From UBA6019 sp035535055 (GTDB taxonomy: Bacteria > Chloroflexota > Dormibacteria > Dormibacterales > Dormibacteraceae): a stretch of 22,859 nt of DNA. Below are positions 21,242 to 22,859 of this stretch, in pieces. The first letter of the stretch is position 1, and every line of letters starts with the position of its first letter. The notes under the pieces were generated by a model. It did not search any database. It had not been told where the DNA came from and was given only the letters and a program-made list of their open reading frames with translations. Where the stretch lies: NCBI GenBank assembly GCA_035535055.1, contig DATLQT010000027.1, positions 1 through 22,859 of the forward strand. Direction: 5' to 3'. The translations under genes were made by a program, and so were the position numbers.

Positions 21242-22026
21242 CAGACAAAGTCGGCAAGCACTTCAAGCTCGACATCAGCGAGAGCGACTTCAGCTAACAA
21301 CTCGAGCGCGCGCTCCATGTGTGCGGCCGCCTCGCGATAGGCGCGCATCCCCGCAGCCTCGCTCGCCGCCTGCACCGACGCTCCGAGCGCGGCACTTCGT
21401 TCCCCGGCTGCCAGCCAGCGATAGGCCCGCTCGGCGGCCAGCTCAGCCACGGCGTACTCGCGATGCGCATCGAGCGACTCGGCGATCGCCCGATGCAGCC
21501 GTAGCCGCTCGCCCAGCAGCGTGTCGTCGTGCGGACCACGAACGCGAGCAGATCCTGGGACGAACGATCGATCCAGTGCACATCCTCGACGATCAACAGC
21601 ACCGGTTGGCTCTCGGCGAGCCCTGCGAGGACACGCAGAATCGCCTCGAACAACTGCTCCCGGCCGCCGGCCGAGCCTGTGCCCGTTCCCAAAGCGGGCC
21701 ACAGGGCCGCTAGCGCCGAGCGCAGCGGCGTGTCCAGCGGCACCGAGCTCGCCGGATCCTCGACCACCTCCCGGGCGCCGAGATCACTGGTGCGAAGGCC
21801 AGCTCACCCTCGGCCAACGGCACGCACTAGCCCGACAACACAAGCATGCCCCGCTCGCGAGGCCGCTGCTCGAGCCCGGACACCAGGCTGCTCTTGTCGA
21901 TTCCAGCCTCACCCGCGACCAGCACGGCCGAGCCCTGCCTTCCGACGCACCAGACAGAAGTCGCTCGAGTACATCAAGCTCCTTCATGCGCCCGACGAAC
22001 CGAGGCGAAGAGATTCGACCCACCAT
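21242..22026 (-). pseudogene. LuxR/AAA-type (MalT/LAL-like) regulator, heavily decayed
   Basis: Pieces of one regulator run in order across three frames. From ATG 22026: SSPRFVGRMKELDVLERLLSG. In another frame: SAVLVAGEAGIDKSSLVSG, where the Walker A Gly is Asp, then an in-frame TAG after MLVLSG, then CVPLAEGELAFAPVISA. Back in another frame: VEDPASSVPLDTPLRSALAALWPALG and the Walker B strand PVLLIVEDVHWIDRSSQDLLAFVVR. At about 21530 this jumps to DDTLLGERLRLHRAIAESL, skipping some 200-250 residues of a normal protein, and continues through the helical repeat region to VLADFVWP, where the IS1634 tail begins. The C-terminal helix-turn-helix is gone. It cannot be functional. Confidence 0.85.
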
Positions 22027-22364
22027 CAGCAAGCCACCATCACGAGCTCCCGGACCTCCCTGGCTGAAAGTGGCTTCCCATTGTGCGCGCCGGCCGTTCC
22101 CAATCCAACAAGGCAAGACGGGCGGTCCAAAAATGCCCTCGACCAGCGAACCGCCGATGGAGGCGATCGGAGCGCTCACGGCTCACGGGCGGCTCCCTCC
22201 GCAGCGATGCATCCAACTGCTCGGACAACGGCGGATCGCTCAACGGATCGGGGTCCGGCTTCGCTGGCTCCCGCTGGTGCCCGCGAACGGCCCTCCCCGG
22301 TCATGACGACCACTTCGCTGATAGGGAGGACGGTCGCGCGACTTCGAGTGGAGATCGGCCGCGC
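22027..22364. other. 338-base stretch without a recognisable gene
   Basis: Open frames on both strands give Arg/Ser/Pro-rich translations with no domain. It separates the SDR gene end from the LuxR-type pseudogene and presumably held that regulator's promoter. I see no repeat or strong hairpin in it. Confidence 0.5.
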
Positions 22365-22859
22365 CTACAGGACAGCAGGCGCCCTCCGGCGGAGCCCGAC
22401 GGCCTCAGGCACGAGCGTCAGCTTCTCGAGCTCCGCCCATAGCCGCGCGCGAATAGCGACGTCATCCGCGATGGGGCTGTAGCTCACGGGGTGACCGTTG
22501 GCGAAATAGCGGCCGGTGACCCCTGCAAGGTCGTCCGCGGAGGCGACCCGGACTGAAGTACGCGCGCCTACCTCAGGGCTGACCATCAGGGGGCTCCCGA
22601 GCCGCCAGGCGATCCGCAGCAGACCATCGTGCTCACCCAGGCGGGTCCGGACGAAGCCCGGGTGGACGGCATTGGCGGTGACTCCCGTACCGGCCAGCCG
22701 TGCGGCCTGCTCCAGCGTCACAGCGAGCACCGCCAGCTTCGACTGCCCGTAAGCGGCCGTACCCGAGTAACGGCGCCGCTCGAATTGGATATCGTCCAGA
22801 TCCAACCGCGCCGACCGATGCATGGCGGAGGAGACGTTGACGATGCGTGCAGGAGCGCT
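22365..22859 (-). CDS. Short-chain dehydrogenase/reductase, C-terminal part (cut by window end)
   Basis: The frame is open from the window end to TAG at 22365-22367 and gives 164 residues. It opens SAPARIVNVSSAMHR, the strand carrying the catalytic Ser, then YGQSKLAVLAVTLEQAARL with the catalytic Tyr-x3-Lys, and NAVHPGFVRTRLG after the sixth strand. This is the retinol-dehydrogenase-like SDR pattern in which 'HPGxVxTxL' is diagnostic. The C-terminal region with GVTGRYFANGHPVSYSP, where the family often has '.G.Yf......' is normal. The cofactor-binding half lies beyond the window. Its style agrees with the N-terminal SDR piece at 1-140. Confidence 0.9.
   Translation of the reverse strand, partial: SAPARIVNVSSAMHRSARLDLDDIQFERRRYSGTAAYGQSKLAVLAVTLEQAARLAGTGVTANAVHPGFVRTRLGEHDGLLRIAWRLGSPLMVSPEVGARTSVRVASADDLAGVTGRYFANGHPVSYSPIADDVAIRARLWAELEKLTLVPEAVGLRRRAPAVL

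Noticed and set aside
1..22859. CRISPR arrays, tRNA or rRNA genes
   Set aside because: No regularly spaced direct repeats and no convincing tRNA-like T-loop and acceptor pairing were found by eye.

Overview
The window is GC-rich (roughly 65-70% by eye). Genes are tightly packed, often coupled through 4-base ATGA or GTGA overlaps, and several use GTG starts. The content (a bacterial V-type ATPase operon, a PimA-like mannosyltransferase with PatA/LpxL-like acyltransferases, an Rv2030c-like phosphoribosyltransferase/erythromycin-esterase fusion, an HdeD-like protein) points to a high-GC bacterium, probably of monoderm type such as Actinomycetota or a Chloroflexota/Dormibacterota-like lineage. 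No rRNA or marker gene is present, so the phylum is an inference.

Layout. (1) 1-744, minus strand: a DinB-like protein and the N-terminus of a short-chain dehydrogenase cut by the window edge. (2) 863-2887, minus: a two-domain phosphoribosyltransferase/erythromycin-esterase fusion. (3) 3229-11190, plus, divergent from (2): a nine-gene V/A-type ATPase operon in the order stalk(G/H)-C-I-K-F-E-A-B-D, followed by a translationally coupled universal stress protein. Subunit I is unusually small and subunit F is short. (4) 11260-13419, minus: hdeD-like gene, ABC ATPase (5' part frameshifted), ABC-2 permease. (5) 13420-14522: about 1.1 kb without an intact gene, holding a perfect 14-bp stem-loop and a frameshifted SDR N-terminal remnant. 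(6) 14523-18286, plus: a coupled operon of DedA with an RDD-like tail, two paralogous lipid acyltransferases and a PimA-like GT4 mannosyltransferase, probably for a phosphoinositol-mannoside-type glycolipid. (7) 18297-19019, minus: a PHP-domain phosphoesterase with inverted repeats upstream. (8) 19020-22364: a decayed, mobile-element-rich stretch. It holds an IS256-family element with visible inverted repeats and a near-perfect 9-bp target duplication but a transposase missing most of its catalytic core, a 51-codon two-helix membrane ORF, an IS1634-type transposase tail, and a LuxR/AAA regulator broken by frameshifts, a stop and a large deletion. (9) 22365-22859, minus: the C-terminal part of an SDR cut by the window end.

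Reading of the biology. The V-ATPase, the coupled UspA and the divergent Rv2030c-like gene look like an energy/stress module. The HdeD homologue would fit a pH or membrane-stress theme, but this rests on family knowledge and proximity. The DedA-acyltransferase-acyltransferase-PimA operon is a coherent envelope glycolipid module. The right-hand 3.5 kb is a graveyard of transposition events.
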